Made by a program: the position numbers and the translations under genes. Source: Bacteroidales bacterium (lineage in GTDB: Bacteria; Bacteroidota; Bacteroidia; Bacteroidales; UBA7960). Taken from it: a DNA stretch of 5,749 nucleotides. Shown here in pieces: positions 5,653-5,749 of the stretch. Under the pieces are notes generated by a model. The model saw only the letters and a program-made list of their open reading frames with translations. It ran no database searches and was not told the origin of the DNA. The stretch spans positions 1 to 5,749 of the forward strand of contig PWND01000036.1 of NCBI GenBank assembly GCA_003557965.1, given 5' to 3'. Every line of letters begins with the position of its first letter. The first letter of the stretch is position 1.

Positions 5653-5749
5653 TTAATGTTTTGTGTTATAAATTACCTCATGCGTTTCAAAAGGTTCCGG
5701 CACTTCGAGTTTTTTGATCAGTTTCATGATGGCTGACTCCGGCAAAGCA
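5653..5749 (-). CDS. C-terminal 31 codons of an unidentified protein (partial, 5' end outside window)
   Basis: Reading leftward from the window edge, a frame starting at 5748 runs for 31 codons to TAA at 5653-5655. It encodes ALPESAIMKLIKKLEVPEPF followed by ETHEVIYNTKH. The residue pattern is clearly protein-like: an amphipathic helix, then a P-P turn and a terminal strand. The other frames are interrupted or less convincing. The ending 'LEVP...HEVIY' recalls, from memory only, the C-termini of P-loop polynucleotide-kinase-like ATPases, so that assignment is tentative. The 18-bp gap to the FGE-fold gene suggests the two form an operon. Confidence 0.6.
   Translation of the reverse strand, partial: ALPESAIMKLIKKLEVPEPFETHEVIYNTKH

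Overview
The window looks like a piece of a Bacteroidota chromosome (Cytophagales/Flavobacteriia-like). This is inferred from AT-rich DNA, start codons without a recognisable Shine-Dalgarno sequence, promoter-like TAnnTTTG elements, and the protein types present. No rRNA, tRNA, CRISPR array, transposase, integrase or phage structural gene was seen. Intergenic spaces are large (about 598, 109, 196, 125 and 286 bp), so this is loosely packed accessory-type DNA rather than a tight operon.

Left part (1-1131, minus strand): the 5' portion of a membrane-anchored ComEC-type metallo-beta-lactamase-fold hydrolase. It runs into a ComEA-like helix-hairpin-helix domain that is cut by the window edge. Next comes a 598-bp AT-rich non-coding stretch (1132-1729). 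It holds three exact copies of TTCCTGAAAT and a symmetrical dyad made of two facing TAnnTTTGC elements. A plus-strand gene for an unrecognised 78-residue protein (1730-1966) follows, and it is the only plus-strand gene supported.

Middle and right part (2076-5749, all minus strand; transcription order is right to left). First is the last 31 codons of an unidentified gene (5653-5749), whose tail faintly recalls P-loop polynucleotide-kinase-like ATPases. Only 18 bp later comes a stand-alone 230-aa FGE-sulfatase-fold protein (4942-5634) that has one of the two catalytic cysteines of true formylglycine-generating enzymes and lacks the other. After that come a class I SAM-dependent methyltransferase (3822-4655), a PP2C-type phosphatase with an unassigned C-terminal extension (2710-3696), and a DUF1810 protein (2076-2513) with its own candidate promoter.

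How the genes work together: the partial gene and the FGE-fold gene probably share a transcript. The other gaps are wide enough for independent transcription. PP2C and FGE-fold proteins both occur in bacterial signalling and conflict loci, but no kinase, NTPase or effector is visible here. A joint system is therefore only a hypothesis. The strongest points for follow-up are the MBL-HhH fusion, the non-canonical FGE protein, the orphan 78-aa protein with its repeat-bearing upstream region, and the structured 5' regions of the DUF1810 and methyltransferase genes.
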